The notes under the pieces: model-generated
Told to the model about the DNA's origin: nothing
Seen by the model: only the letters and a program-made list of their open reading frames with translations
Databases searched by the model: none
Program-made: the position numbers and the translations under genes
Shown here: positions 36,114 to 44,850 of the stretch, one piece after another
How positions within the stretch are numbered: position 1 is the stretch's first letter
How the letters are laid out: each line of letters opens with the position of its first letter
Origin: Patiriisocius marinus
GTDB lineage: Bacteria > Bacteroidota > Bacteroidia > Flavobacteriales > Flavobacteriaceae
DNA: 64,000 bases
Assembly (NCBI RefSeq): GCF_008974325.1
Contig: NZ_BKCG01000001.1
Span: forward strand, 186,001-250,000
Direction of reading: 5' to 3'

Positions 36114-37397
36114 ATGAAAGTAAAAGGACTTAGATGGTGGATTATCGGCTTGATATTTATTGCCACCGTAATTAATTACATTGACAGAACAGCATTTGCT
36201 TTGTTATGGCCTCAAATGGGGAAAGATTTAGGAATGGATAATTCAGATTATGCATTAATGCTAAATATCTTTATGGTAACATATGCAGCAAGTAAGTTTT
36301 TATCAGGTAGATTGTATGATCAAATAGGAACAAGACTAGGTTTTGTTGTCTCTATTGTAGTTTGGTCTGCAGCAGCAGCATTTCACGCACTAGCAAGAGG
36401 TATTGTAACACTATCAATAGTTCGTGGACTTCTAGGGCTCGGTGAAGCTGGATTATGGCCAGGAGCCGTTAAAAATAATGGAGAATGGTTTCCAGTAAAA
36501 CAAAGGGCTTTAGCACAAGGTATTTTTAACTCAGGTGCATCTATTGGTAATGTTATTGCACCAGTTGTAATTGTTTATTTATATGCCCATTTTGGATGGA
36601 AATCAACCTATATCATATTAGGAGTTTTAGGATTATTATGGATTATTCCTTGGTTAATACTTAATAAATCAAAACCAAAAGATCACCCTTGGATTACAGA
36701 AGACGAAAGAAATTTATTGCTGAATGATCGTATTAAAAACAACAACGTAGATATTGAAGGAGCTAAAAGTTTAAGTGTAGGAAAAATTTTAAGCTACAAA
36801 CAACCTTGGGGTGTTTTATTATGTAGATTTTTCATCGAACCAATATGGTGGTTCTTTGCTGGGTGGATGCCAATTTACTTACACGCAAAATTCGACATGA
36901 GTATTGAAGAAATAGGAAAAACAATGTGGATATCTTATTTAATGGCAGCAGCAGGAGGAATTTTAGGTGGTCTATTTACAGGAGCTATAATCAAACGTAC
37001 AAATGTAGATATTGGAAGAAAAGCAAGTATTGTTTTAGGAAGTCTAATGATTATCATTGGGTTTGTTTCAATTATACTCTTCGTTGACGATTCTAATTAT
37101 ATGACATTTATATACTTAGCCGGACTAGCGTTATTTGGATTTCAATTCGCTATCGGAAATATTCAAACATTATCAAGTGATTTATTTAGAGGACCTTCAG
37201 TAGGTACATTAGCAGGATTGGCTGGAACTATTGCAGCAATATCTCCTATAATAATGAATTGGTTTATTGGAAGAATAACAACAGAAGGATCATATACTCC
37301 CGCATTTATAGCCATTACAGTATCAGTTATACTTGGAGTGTTATCAATATTCTTTTTAATAAGAAAAGTAAAATTAGTAGTAAATACAGAACATTAA
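36114..37397 (+). CDS. MFS transporter, hexuronate (ExuT)-type
   Basis: 427 aa with 12 predicted membrane helices. The family hallmark near the N terminus is VINYIDRTAFALLWPQMGKD, followed by the loop motif SGRLYDQIGTRLGF. It belongs to the anion:cation/hexuronate branch of the MFS. It probably carries the unsaturated monomer or DEH from the periplasm into the cytoplasm. It is the first gene of a four-gene run with SDR, kdgK and kdgA. Confidence 0.88.
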   Translation: MKVKGLRWWIIGLIFIATVINYIDRTAFALLWPQMGKDLGMDNSDYALMLNIFMVTYAASKFLSGRLYDQIGTRLGFVVSIVVWSAAAAFHALARGIVTLSIVRGLLGLGEAGLWPGAVKNNGEWFPVKQRALAQGIFNSGASIGNVIAPVVIVYLYAHFGWKSTYIILGVLGLLWIIPWLILNKSKPKDHPWITEDERNLLLNDRIKNNNVDIEGAKSLSVGKILSYKQPWGVLLCRFFIEPIWWFFAGWMPIYLHAKFDMSIEEIGKTMWISYLMAAAGGILGGLFTGAIIKRTNVDIGRKASIVLGSLMIIIGFVSIILFVDDSNYMTFIYLAGLALFGFQFAIGNIQTLSSDLFRGPSVGTLAGLAGTIAAISPIIMNWFIGRITTEGSYTPAFIAITVSVILGVLSIFFLIRKVKLVVNTEH

Positions 37398-37426
37398 ACG
37401 AATTAAAACTAGCAAAAAAAATAATT

Positions 37427-38191
37427 ATGAGTAAAACGGAAAATAAAGTAGCGATTGTAACTGGAGCAACTGGTGGAATTGGTTTTGAAGTAGCTAAAAG
37501 ATTAGGAAAAGATGGATATACTGTTATTTTAAATGGTATCGATACTGAAAAAGGACCTGAAAAAATTAAGGAACTTACTAATGAAGGTATCACAGCTGAA
37601 TTCTATCCATTTGATGTGACTAATGAGGAACAAGTATCTTCAAACATAAAAGCAATTGGTGACAAATATGGCCGTATTGACGTATTAGTAAACAATGCAG
37701 GTGGACTAGGTGGAAGATCAAGATTTGAAGAAATGACAACGGAATTTTACAGAAATGTAATGGCGTTAAATTTAGACTCTGTATTTTTTGCTTCAAGAGC
37801 TGCTATACCTTACTTAAAAAACGGTGAACACCCAACAATAATTAACTATACGTCAAATGCAGGATGGAATGCTGGTGGACCAGGTGCAGGGATATATGGA
37901 ACGTCTAAAGCTGGAGTTCATGCAATTACAAGAGCATTAGCTAAAGATTTAGCTGAATACGGAATTAGAGTAAATGCAGTATCTCCTGGTACAATTGACA
38001 CTCCTTTCCACGCACAAATAAAATCTACTAAGCCAGAAGTGTTTGCTTCTTGGAAAAACAATATTATGCTAGGTAGATTAGGTCAACCTGAAGAGGTTGC
38101 TTCTGTAGTTGCTTTTTTAGCAAGCAAAGATGCTGCCTTTATTACTGCTGAAACTATCCAAATTGGTGGTGGACAAGCGTTAGGAATTTAA
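37427..38191 (+). CDS. Short-chain dehydrogenase/reductase, second candidate DEH reductase
   Basis: 254 aa from the ATG at 37427; the longer frame from 37259 overlaps the MFS gene and has no SDR features. Motifs are TGATGGIG (cofactor), NNAGG, and YGTSKAG with the catalytic Tyr and Lys; the C terminus is ITAETIQIGGG. It is similar to, but clearly different from, the SDR at 26368-27135. The position directly before kdgK and kdgA makes it the best candidate for reducing DEH to 2-keto-3-deoxygluconate. The gap to the MFS gene is 29 bases. Confidence 0.85.
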   Translation: MSKTENKVAIVTGATGGIGFEVAKRLGKDGYTVILNGIDTEKGPEKIKELTNEGITAEFYPFDVTNEEQVSSNIKAIGDKYGRIDVLVNNAGGLGGRSRFEEMTTEFYRNVMALNLDSVFFASRAAIPYLKNGEHPTIINYTSNAGWNAGGPGAGIYGTSKAGVHAITRALAKDLAEYGIRVNAVSPGTIDTPFHAQIKSTKPEVFASWKNNIMLGRLGQPEEVASVVAFLASKDAAFITAETIQIGGGQALGI

Positions 38192-38313
38192 TTTTAGGTC
38201 TAACCATTCTAATTTCTTTTAAAAGTGTAATTGTTAAACTAAAAGGTTTTACGTACACCTAAAGAAATAATAAATTTTTGTTGCTAATAAACTAAAAACA
38301 AAAAAGTTTAAAA

Positions 38314-38379
38314 GTGGCTGTAAAAAATATTGATATCAACGGAAATCACGCATTTAGCTTGATTCCACAAAAAATATAA
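38314..38379 (+). CDS. Possible 21-residue leader ORF before kdgK
   Basis: A GTG-started frame of 21 codons (VAVKNIDINGNHAFSLIPQK and one more residue) ends in TAA whose last base is the first base of the kdgK ATG (TAATG). The 187-base gap is otherwise non-coding, and GC and codon use in the short frame look like coding sequence. It could be a translated leader that couples kdgK translation, or the remnant of a deleted gene. I recognise no family. Confidence 0.25.
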   Translation: MAVKNIDINGNHAFSLIPQKI

Positions 38380-39422
38380 TGATGAGTAAAGTTGTAACTT
38401 TTGGAGAAATTATGCTTCGGTTATCTCCACCTGGTTTTCTAAGATTTTCACAAACAAATACATTTGATGTTGTATACGGTGGTGGTGAATCAAATGTAGC
38501 AGTATCCCTAGCTAACTATGGCGTTCCTGTAGATTTTGTAACAAGATTACCCCAAAATGATATTGGGCAATGTGCCATGATGGAAATGCGCAAAAGGGGT
38601 GTTGGAGTAGATAAAATAATATACGGTGGTGATCGCTTAGGTATTTATTTTCTTGAAACTGGTGCTGTTAGTAGAGGTAGTAAAGTTGTTTATGATCGTG
38701 CACACTCGGCTATTTCAGAAATTACACCTGGAATGATTGATTGGAAAAAAGCATTTGAAGGAGTTAGCTGGTTCCATTGGACAGGTATTACTCCTGCAAT
38801 TTCGCAAGGAGCAGCAGATGCCTGTTTAGAAGCAGTCAAAGTAGCTAGCGAAATGGGAATTACAATTTCTACAGACCTGAACTACAGAGCCAAACTTTGG
38901 AAATATGGCGTTGAACCAGAAGCAATAATGACAGAGCTTACCTCTTACTGTGACATCATTTTAGGAAATGAAGAAGATGCCGAAAAGCATTTTGGAATTA
39001 AACCTGAAGGACTTGATATTACAACACAAGGTCAACATGTAAAAGCTGAAGCTTTTCTATCTGTTTGTCAACAAATGATGGAAAAATTTCCGAAAGCTAA
39101 AAAAGTAATTACAACTTTAAGAGGATCTATTTCAGCATCACATAATACGTGGGCTGGCGTTTTATATGACGGAAAGCAAATGTACAAATCTAATGAATAT
39201 CAAATCACCGATATTGTTGATAGAGTTGGTGGTGGAGATTCATTTATGGGAGGTCTAATTTATGGACTTTTAAAATACCCAGAAGATGATCAAAATGCAT
39301 TAGATTTTGCAGTTGCTGCTTCGTGCCTAAAGCACACTATTAAAGGAGATGCAAACTTAGCAACAGTTGCAGAAGTAGAAAAATTAATGGGTGGCGACTC
39401 TTCAGGTCGTGTAGCCAGATAA
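38379..39422 (+). CDS. kdgK: 2-keto-3-deoxygluconate kinase
   Basis: 347 aa PfkB-family sugar kinase. N-terminal VVTFGEIMLRLSPPGFLRFS and GGGESNVAVSLANYGVPVDF form the substrate region; the C-terminal DRVGGGDSFMGGLIYGLLKY carries the catalytic Asp and the anion hole. It phosphorylates KDG to KDPG. Two ATG codons are adjacent (38379 and 38382); either is possible. kdgA follows 18 bases later. Confidence 0.93.
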   Translation: MMSKVVTFGEIMLRLSPPGFLRFSQTNTFDVVYGGGESNVAVSLANYGVPVDFVTRLPQNDIGQCAMMEMRKRGVGVDKIIYGGDRLGIYFLETGAVSRGSKVVYDRAHSAISEITPGMIDWKKAFEGVSWFHWTGITPAISQGAADACLEAVKVASEMGITISTDLNYRAKLWKYGVEPEAIMTELTSYCDIILGNEEDAEKHFGIKPEGLDITTQGQHVKAEAFLSVCQQMMEKFPKAKKVITTLRGSISASHNTWAGVLYDGKQMYKSNEYQITDIVDRVGGGDSFMGGLIYGLLKYPEDDQNALDFAVAASCLKHTIKGDANLATVAEVEKLMGGDSSGRVAR

Positions 39423-39440
39423 TAAAATAACACTAAAACT

Positions 39441-40118
39441 ATGGCTCAATACTCAAGACTAGAAGTTTCACAAACGATGCAAACTACTGGTATGGTACCA
39501 CTTTTTTATAATAAGGATGTTGAAATTGGAAAACAAGTTTTAAAAGCTTGTTATGACGGTGGTGCACGTTTAATGGAATTTACAAGTAGAGGTGATTTTG
39601 CATTTGAAGTTTTTACTTCATTAATAAAATATGCAAACGCAGAATTACCAGGAATGATAATGGGTGTAGGTTCTGTAACTGATGCAGCAGCGGCTTCATT
39701 ATATATGCAGTTAGGTGCAAATTTTATTGTGACTCCTGTGCTAAGAGAAGATATTGCTTTAGTATGCAATAGAAGAAAAGTGCTTTGGTCTCCAGGATGT
39801 GGATCTTTAACTGAAATAGCAAGAGCCGAAGAATTAGGCTGTGAAATCGTTAAACTATTTCCTGGTGGTATTTATGGTCCTGACTTTGTTAAAGCTATAA
39901 AAGGACCTTGTCAATGGACTAGTATAATGCCTACGGGTGGTGTATCGCCTACTAAAGAAAATCTTACAGGTTGGTTCAATGCTGGTGTTACTTGTGTAGG
40001 AATGGGCTCTAAATTGATGATTAAAGATTCTGAAGGAAACTTTGATTATCCTAAAATTAAGGCACTTACGAAAGAGGCGATGGAAATAATTTCAGAGCTT
40101 AAACAGAAGAACTCTTAA
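39441..40118 (+). CDS. kdgA: KDPG/KHG aldolase
   Basis: 225 aa class I aldolase that splits KDPG to pyruvate and glyceraldehyde 3-phosphate, the last step of the alginate pathway. The Schiff-base Lys is in EIVKLFPGG; MEFTSRG, PGCGSLTE and MPTGGVSP are the other family segments. It is the final gene of the locus and is followed by a strong terminator. Confidence 0.94.
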   Translation: MAQYSRLEVSQTMQTTGMVPLFYNKDVEIGKQVLKACYDGGARLMEFTSRGDFAFEVFTSLIKYANAELPGMIMGVGSVTDAAAASLYMQLGANFIVTPVLREDIALVCNRRKVLWSPGCGSLTEIARAEELGCEIVKLFPGGIYGPDFVKAIKGPCQWTSIMPTGGVSPTKENLTGWFNAGVTCVGMGSKLMIKDSEGNFDYPKIKALTKEAMEIISELKQKNS

Positions 40119-40128
40119 CTAAATATTT

Positions 40129-40165
40129 AAAGCCATAACTTAAAAGTTATGGCTTTTCTTTTTTA
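40129..40165. terminator. Bidirectional terminator between kdgA and the cbb3 operon
   Basis: A perfect 13-base stem AAAGCCATAACTT (40129-40141) / AAGTTATGGCTTT (40144-40156) with T-rich tail on the plus strand. The A-run on the other side lets it also serve the leftward cbb3 operon that ends at 40219. Confidence 0.88.
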
Positions 40166-40218
40166 ATAAAATTTTCTTAATCAAACAGCTTAATTATTGA
40201 AAGCTGAAATTGCTAAAA

Positions 40219-40374
40219 TTAATGAGATTCTTCTGAAGAATCTTTTGCTTTTTTATCGCTACTAGCCATGCTGTAAACAACAAAAACCAACACAACGCAA
40301 ACTAGTGCAAAAACACCAATAATAGCCGCTCCCATTCCCCAATTAACCAATGGTGTTACTAATAGATTTTTCAT
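40219..40374 (-). CDS. Small membrane protein at the end of the cbb3 operon
   Basis: 51 aa, below common length cut-offs. A short N terminus (MKNLLVTPLVNWG) is followed by one hydrophobic helix (about residues 14-36, GAAIIGVFALVCVVLVFVVY) and a charged tail (SSDKKAKDSSEESH). It lies 24 bases downstream of the TauE-like gene on the same strand. Size and position suggest a small accessory subunit of the oxidase or its maturation system, but no family is recognised. Confidence 0.65.
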   Translation of the reverse strand: MKNLLVTPLVNWGMGAAIIGVFALVCVVLVFVVYSMASSDKKAKDSSEESH

Positions 40375-40398
40375 ATAAATAATATTTTAAGGTTAGTT

Positions 40399-41106
40399 TT
40401 AATGACAATTATAATTTCCTGAAACCTGCTCTACTGCTACCATTTTAGATGGTGACAAATAAGGGATATCTAAGCCTAGGCCTCTTACTATAAATAGCGC
40501 ACCAACAATAACAACAAATACAGGAATCATTTTTACTATTCGTTGTTTTACATTGCTTGTTAAGAAATTTCCCAAATAAATCGCAGTAGTCATTAATGGT
40601 ACTGTACCAAGCCCAAAGAGTGCCATATACAAACCACCTTCCCAAGGACTACTACTTGCTAAGGCACCAAATATAGCCATATAGACTAATCCACAAGGCA
40701 ATAATCCATTAAGGTATCCCATTGTAAAGAAAGTGCCAGGGTCTTTCTTTTTTAGCTGTGTTCCCATTGCACTTTTTAACTTTCCAACTAGCTTGTAAAT
40801 AGGTTTAGAAAAGTTATAGCGGTTAAAAAGTTTTGTAGGTATAAGTATTGTAATAATCATTAAAACCCCTATCCCGATTGACAACTGTTGTTGTATTCCA
40901 AATAGATTTAAACTTCTACCCACAAAACCGAATATAACCCCTAAAAAAGAATACATTAAAATACGGCCTAGATGATAACTTGATAATTGAAAGGCACGCT
41001 TAAGAGGATCTTTACGATCTACCGGTAATAAAAATGCGATAGGTCCGCACATTCCCACACAGTGAAAACTACCTAAAAGACCAAATATGAGCGCCGAAAG
41101 TAACAT
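40399..41106 (-). CDS. TauE/SafE- or DsbD-like membrane protein of the cbb3 cluster
   Basis: 235 aa with six predicted membrane helices. The N-terminal GLLGSFHCVGMCGPIAFLLP and the internal GYLNGLLPCGLVYMAIFGAL carry conserved Cys, His and Met of the kind that suggests copper or thiol chemistry; this family is a standard neighbour of cbb3 oxidase genes. It probably helps deliver copper or electrons to oxidase maturation. Its start shares the base with the ccoH stop. Confidence 0.82.
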   Translation of the reverse strand: MLLSALIFGLLGSFHCVGMCGPIAFLLPVDRKDPLKRAFQLSSYHLGRILMYSFLGVIFGFVGRSLNLFGIQQQLSIGIGVLMIITILIPTKLFNRYNFSKPIYKLVGKLKSAMGTQLKKKDPGTFFTMGYLNGLLPCGLVYMAIFGALASSSPWEGGLYMALFGLGTVPLMTTAIYLGNFLTSNVKQRIVKMIPVFVVIVGALFIVRGLGLDIPYLSPSKMVAVEQVSGNYNCH

Positions 41107-41552
41107 TAATAAGTTATCGATTTTTTGTATAAATATTCTGTTCCGTTTTGTTCAAACTCAATCGTAATGTTCCAACGACCGCCTATCAGCTTATTGTCAG
41201 GTATGAGCAAATTAGACCCTGAAAGTACTAATGGTAAATCAAAATCTAGTTTCTGATTAGACGGTCTATATAGGAACACTTTTCCTTTAACTTTAGATGC
41301 TTCTATCTCATTTGGAAAAGTAAGCAACCATCCATCTTTTGTTTTTTTACCTTCAAATTGACCACTGAGGTCATTTATATTTGTTTCAGCATCAATTTCG
41401 GTTTGATATGCCATTTCTTTCGCGTAATACTCTTCAGTTACTAAATCATAACTGAACTTTTTGTTGGTACTCATTGTAATTACCATATATAATATGAAAG
41501 CCATAAATGCTACCATTCCCACTACAATACCAGTTCCCCAATTCCATTTCAT
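41106..41552 (-). CDS. ccoH: FixH/CcoH-family cbb3 oxidase assembly protein
   Basis: 148 aa with one N-terminal membrane helix (MKWNWGTGIVVGMVAFMAFI) and a periplasmic beta-rich domain (VFLYRPSNQKLDFDLPLVLS). CcoH stabilises the CcoN-CcoO-CcoP complex. The start overlaps the stop of the small Cys-rich gene (ATGA), and the stop abuts the TauE-like gene, so translation is coupled across all three. Confidence 0.85.
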   Translation of the reverse strand: MKWNWGTGIVVGMVAFMAFILYMVITMSTNKKFSYDLVTEEYYAKEMAYQTEIDAETNINDLSGQFEGKKTKDGWLLTFPNEIEASKVKGKVFLYRPSNQKLDFDLPLVLSGSNLLIPDNKLIGGRWNITIEFEQNGTEYLYKKSITY

Positions 41553-41686
41553 AAGACTTCAGATTTATTAGTTTCTACTTTTTGTTTAATACTATCGAGT
41601 ATCAATTTTGCTGCACAACTTTCATTCTGTCCTGGGTTTCCGTTTTCACAATCTTGACAACAATTCTCTTTTTTTGATGTTTCCAT
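41549..41686 (-). CDS. Small Cys-rich protein coupled to ccoH
   Basis: 45 aa. Its four Cys fall in a short segment (NCCQDCENGNPGQNESC: residues 9, 10, 13 and 24), followed by a Lys/Glu-rich helix. Its TGA stop overlaps the ccoH ATG (ATGA), a strong sign of real translation. It lies between ccoG and ccoH in the oxidase operon. The Cys pattern could bind copper, zinc or an Fe-S centre. No family recognised. Confidence 0.6.
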   Translation of the reverse strand: METSKKENCCQDCENGNPGQNESCAAKLILDSIKQKVETNKSEVL

Positions 41687-41765
41687 AGCTTACTATTTTA
41701 TTATGCTTCGCTTCAGATTTTGGTATATTAAAATTTCAGAAAAAAGAAGCTTTCATTTTATTGGT

Positions 41766-43187
41766 CTATTTGTAACTACGTGGGCCCAAAAATGCCGCTG
41801 TAGTTGTTTCTATTAGGTCATCTCCACTGTATATTCCAATTTCTAAACGATCTTTATCGCCACTTAAAGCTCTTGCATCAACTTCAACAAATAGTGTTCC
41901 TTCGGCTAAACCTTGACCTGCTATAGTAAAATCATCATGAGAAACTAACTTAATTGTTCCTTTATGAGATAACAGTTCAAAATGTATATTTTCGATATCG
42001 TCAACCGTTTTATTTACTAGTTTAAAGGTGTATACATTACTAATTATATTATCTCCTTTGTGCTCATAAAGTTGACCAGGTAATCTGAGTATTCGTGCTT
42101 CAACGTCGTTACGTAAAAATAGCATTCCTATCAAAACTGCAATTAATATCCCTAAAACAGCTGTATAACCCTTTAATCGAGGTGTGAATTTGAATTTTTC
42201 TTTCTTCTCAATATTGTCTTCACTTGCATAGCGTATTAAGCCTTTAGGTAGATTTACTGCTTCCATCATATGGTCGCAAGCATCAATACAAGCGGTACAG
42301 TTTACACATTCAAGTTGTGTACCGTTACGAATATCAATTCCTGTAGGGCAAACGTGAACACAAGCAAAACAATCGATACAATCACCTTTTCCAGTAGATG
42401 GTCTATCTTCGTTTTTCTTAAATTTAGCACGACCCTCTTCTTTCTCTCCACGTTTGTGGTCGTAAGCAACTACGATTGATTTATTATCTAGTAAAACTCC
42501 TTGTAATCTTCCGTAAGGACACGCTATTATGCAAACTTGCTCTCTAAACCAAGCGAATATAAAATAGAAAACACCCGTGAAAATTAGTAATGAAATTAAA
42601 GTACTAAAGTGTTTAGTAGGACCATCTGAAATGTATCTAAGTAACTGATCACTTCCTATCAAGTATGCCAAAAACACATTTGCTATTATAAACGAAATGA
42701 TGAAAAATATCGTCCATTTAAGTACTCTTTTTTTTATTTTCTCCTTATTCCAAGGCATTTTTTGCAAACGAATTTGCTTACCTCGATCTCCATCAATCCA
42801 GTATTCTATACGTCGAAATACCATTTCTAAGAAGATAGTTTGAGGACAAATCCATCCACAAAATAAACGTCCAAATGCTACTGTAAAAAGGATGATAAAT
42901 ACAACTCCAATAATCATCATTATTACAAACAAATGAAAATCCTGAGGCCAAAATGGGAATCCAAAAATATTAAACCTACGCTCAAGAACATTGAACATTA
43001 AAAACTGGTTTCCTCCTATTTTAATGAATGGTGCAGCTAAAAAGAATGTTAATAAAACATAGCTAACATATTTTCTATATTCGTACCATTTACCATCAGG
43101 TTTTTTAGGGAAAACCCAAGCACGTTTTCCATCCTTGTTAAGCGTCCCTATTGAATCTCTAAAATTATCTTGATCTTGTTCTGCCAT
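41766..43187 (-). CDS. ccoG: CcoG/FixG-type polyferredoxin, cbb3 oxidase accessory
   Basis: 473 aa with several membrane helices and a ferredoxin domain with two 4Fe-4S motifs: CIDCFACVHVCP and CVNCTACIDACD; a further Cys-rich site is FGRLFCGWICPQ. A C-terminal immunoglobulin-like domain follows (about 370-473). CcoG is needed to reduce copper for the CuB site of cbb3 oxidase. The start shares a base with the stop of the haemoglobin gene. Confidence 0.93.
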   Translation of the reverse strand: MAEQDQDNFRDSIGTLNKDGKRAWVFPKKPDGKWYEYRKYVSYVLLTFFLAAPFIKIGGNQFLMFNVLERRFNIFGFPFWPQDFHLFVIMMIIGVVFIILFTVAFGRLFCGWICPQTIFLEMVFRRIEYWIDGDRGKQIRLQKMPWNKEKIKKRVLKWTIFFIISFIIANVFLAYLIGSDQLLRYISDGPTKHFSTLISLLIFTGVFYFIFAWFREQVCIIACPYGRLQGVLLDNKSIVVAYDHKRGEKEEGRAKFKKNEDRPSTGKGDCIDCFACVHVCPTGIDIRNGTQLECVNCTACIDACDHMMEAVNLPKGLIRYASEDNIEKKEKFKFTPRLKGYTAVLGILIAVLIGMLFLRNDVEARILRLPGQLYEHKGDNIISNVYTFKLVNKTVDDIENIHFELLSHKGTIKLVSHDDFTIAGQGLAEGTLFVEVDARALSGDKDRLEIGIYSGDDLIETTTAAFLGPRSYK

Positions 43188-43558
43188 TAGTTATTCTGAA
43201 TTTTATATAACATAACTCCTGCTATATTTTTACCTCGCTGTTTAGCATTAGATGCTCTTTCTCCTTTGAAGTGGGCATCTATTGTCTGTTCCCATAATAA
43301 TAACCACTTATCAAAATGTTCCGACGCTATAGTAGTTTTTTTACTAAGTACTATATGTGCTGACATAGGGTTTCCTTTAAATGAAGCTACATTGAATAAT
43401 ATAGATTCCCAAAAGGAATACATTTTAGGTAAATGATCATCCCAATTAACTTTAGCTACATCATTAAATATGTATCCAATAGTAGGGTCCTTCTTTACTT
43501 TAAAATAGAAAGAATTCACTAATAATTCAATATCTGCTCTACTAGTGATGTCTTTCAT
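43187..43558 (-). CDS. Group 3 truncated haemoglobin
   Basis: 123 aa. The family pattern is clear: FYFKVKKDPTIGYIF (B/E region), HLPKMYSFWESILF and SEHFDKWLLLWEQTIDAHF with the proximal His. Group 3 (P) globins bind oxygen or NO, and this class is frequent in microaerobic and denitrifying bacteria. It is inserted between the ccoP-side cupin and ccoG, in the same operon, so it may protect or feed the oxidase. Confidence 0.9.
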   Translation of the reverse strand: MKDITSRADIELLVNSFYFKVKKDPTIGYIFNDVAKVNWDDHLPKMYSFWESILFNVASFKGNPMSAHIVLSKKTTIASEHFDKWLLLWEQTIDAHFKGERASNAKQRGKNIAGVMLYKIQNN

Positions 43559-43564
43559 TTCTTA

Positions 43565-43870
43565 TTATTTAGATAGTATTAGAAGAAAAAGTGCATCTTC
43601 AAAAGCTCGTACTGAGTGCATTTCGTCTAGAGGAATCTCTAGGCTGTCTGGCACTGCAAGACGATAACTTTTAGTTAAAGTATTAAAATCTATTTCTCCT
43701 TTTATCAGCATTAATTTTGCTCTAGATGGTGCTTTATGATCTGGCAATTCCACCCCTTTTTTCATGGCAATAGCAATCAATTTAGTACCTTCATTAGTAT
43801 AGATATTCTCTACTATTGGTTTGTTAGATTCTAGCGACGCCTTTTCAATATCAAAGAGATTCATAAGCAC
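43565..43870 (-). CDS. Small cupin-like protein in the cbb3 operon
   Basis: 101 aa with a beta-rich pattern (KLIAIAMKKGVELPDHKAPS, KLMLIKGEIDFNTL, EIPLDEMHSVRAFEDALFLL) typical of a small cupin. The His residues that would bind metal are DHKA and MHSV. It starts on the last base of ccoP and precedes the haemoglobin gene by six bases. A sensor or enzyme role linked to oxygen is possible; no specific function is known to me. Confidence 0.7.
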   Translation of the reverse strand: MLMNLFDIEKASLESNKPIVENIYTNEGTKLIAIAMKKGVELPDHKAPSRAKLMLIKGEIDFNTLTKSYRLAVPDSLEIPLDEMHSVRAFEDALFLLILSK

Positions 43871-44850
43871 TAATTACTTGCTGTTAAATGATCTTTTAAA
43901 GCTTTAACATTTGTTTCTACTGAAATAGAGTCTTGTACTTTATCTACTTGAGTACCTTCAGCTTTAGGCGCATTAGGATCTACCCAAATATCTCCTTCTG
44001 GATCTTTAGGATCAGCTGGCGTTGTTCCTTGAAAACTTAACACGTAACTTGCAACTTGAGCCATCTCTAATGGTTTAAGGTCAGATTTCCAAGAAACCAT
44101 ACCTTTACCATCACGTCCACCTTCAGATATAGTATTAAATACGTTTTTAATACCTCCTCCTAATATCCAATGGTTATCTGTTAGGTTTGGTCCAATACCT
44201 CCACCACCATCTGCTTTGTGACAAGCTACACAGTTACTTTGAAAAATTGCTTGTCCCGTTTTTAAATCTGATGCTTCTGTAAGTAATTCTACTGTATTAA
44301 CATCTACTAAATTTTTAGCAGTTTTTTTCCACTCAGCTATTTCAGCTTTAGCCTCTGTTACAGCAAGTTCATACTCATCGGCTTGATTATACTCTTTAAA
44401 CACCTCAAAACGCACTAAGTAAACTACTGCAAATATGATTGTTGCATAGAACATATATACCCACCAAGGCGGAAGGTTGTTATCTAATTCTTTAATACCA
44501 TCGTAGTTGTGATCTAGAACAATTTCGTGTTCTTCTTCAATAGATTTACTACCTAGTGATGCTTTGTATTTTTCTTTAATCCACTTGAACTGACCTTCTT
44601 TTTCTTTCAATTCATTAGCGACATACGTAGCTTGTTGTTCTTCGGTTAACGTTTTAAAAAGTATTGTTTTTAACGCTTCTAAACAAACTTCAAAAGAAAT
44701 GGCAAATAACATTAGTATTCCTACAATTCCCCAGAAATATGGTTCTGTAAACATTGCCCACTCGGCACCTGTTTCATAAACCCATTCCATTAGGGCCGTA
44801 ATTATTACAAATAATCCTATTATTCTTAAATATGATGCTGTTGTTTTCAT
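43870..44850 (-). CDS. ccoP: cbb3 oxidase subunit III with one haem c
   Basis: 326 aa. Two N-terminal membrane helices (about 7-24 and 39-57), a cytoplasmic loop (DHNYDGIKELDNNLPPWW, residues 113-130), a further membrane helix and a periplasmic cytochrome c domain with a single CVACH (207-211). Proteobacterial CcoP has two haem c groups; a single one is the usual arrangement in this phylum. The tail is rich in Pro, Asp and Glu (TTPADPKDPEGDIW). It delivers electrons to the CcoNO subunit. Translation is coupled to ccoQ and to the downstream cupin. Confidence 0.92.
   Translation of the reverse strand: MKTTASYLRIIGLFVIITALMEWVYETGAEWAMFTEPYFWGIVGILMLFAISFEVCLEALKTILFKTLTEEQQATYVANELKEKEGQFKWIKEKYKASLGSKSIEEEHEIVLDHNYDGIKELDNNLPPWWVYMFYATIIFAVVYLVRFEVFKEYNQADEYELAVTEAKAEIAEWKKTAKNLVDVNTVELLTEASDLKTGQAIFQSNCVACHKADGGGGIGPNLTDNHWILGGGIKNVFNTISEGGRDGKGMVSWKSDLKPLEMAQVASYVLSFQGTTPADPKDPEGDIWVDPNAPKAEGTQVDKVQDSISVETNVKALKDHLTASN

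Noticed and set aside
37259-37426. N-terminal extension of the second SDR into the MFS gene
   Set aside because: The extension overlaps the end of the MFS frame and has no SDR features; the ATG at 37427 gives the normal N terminus.
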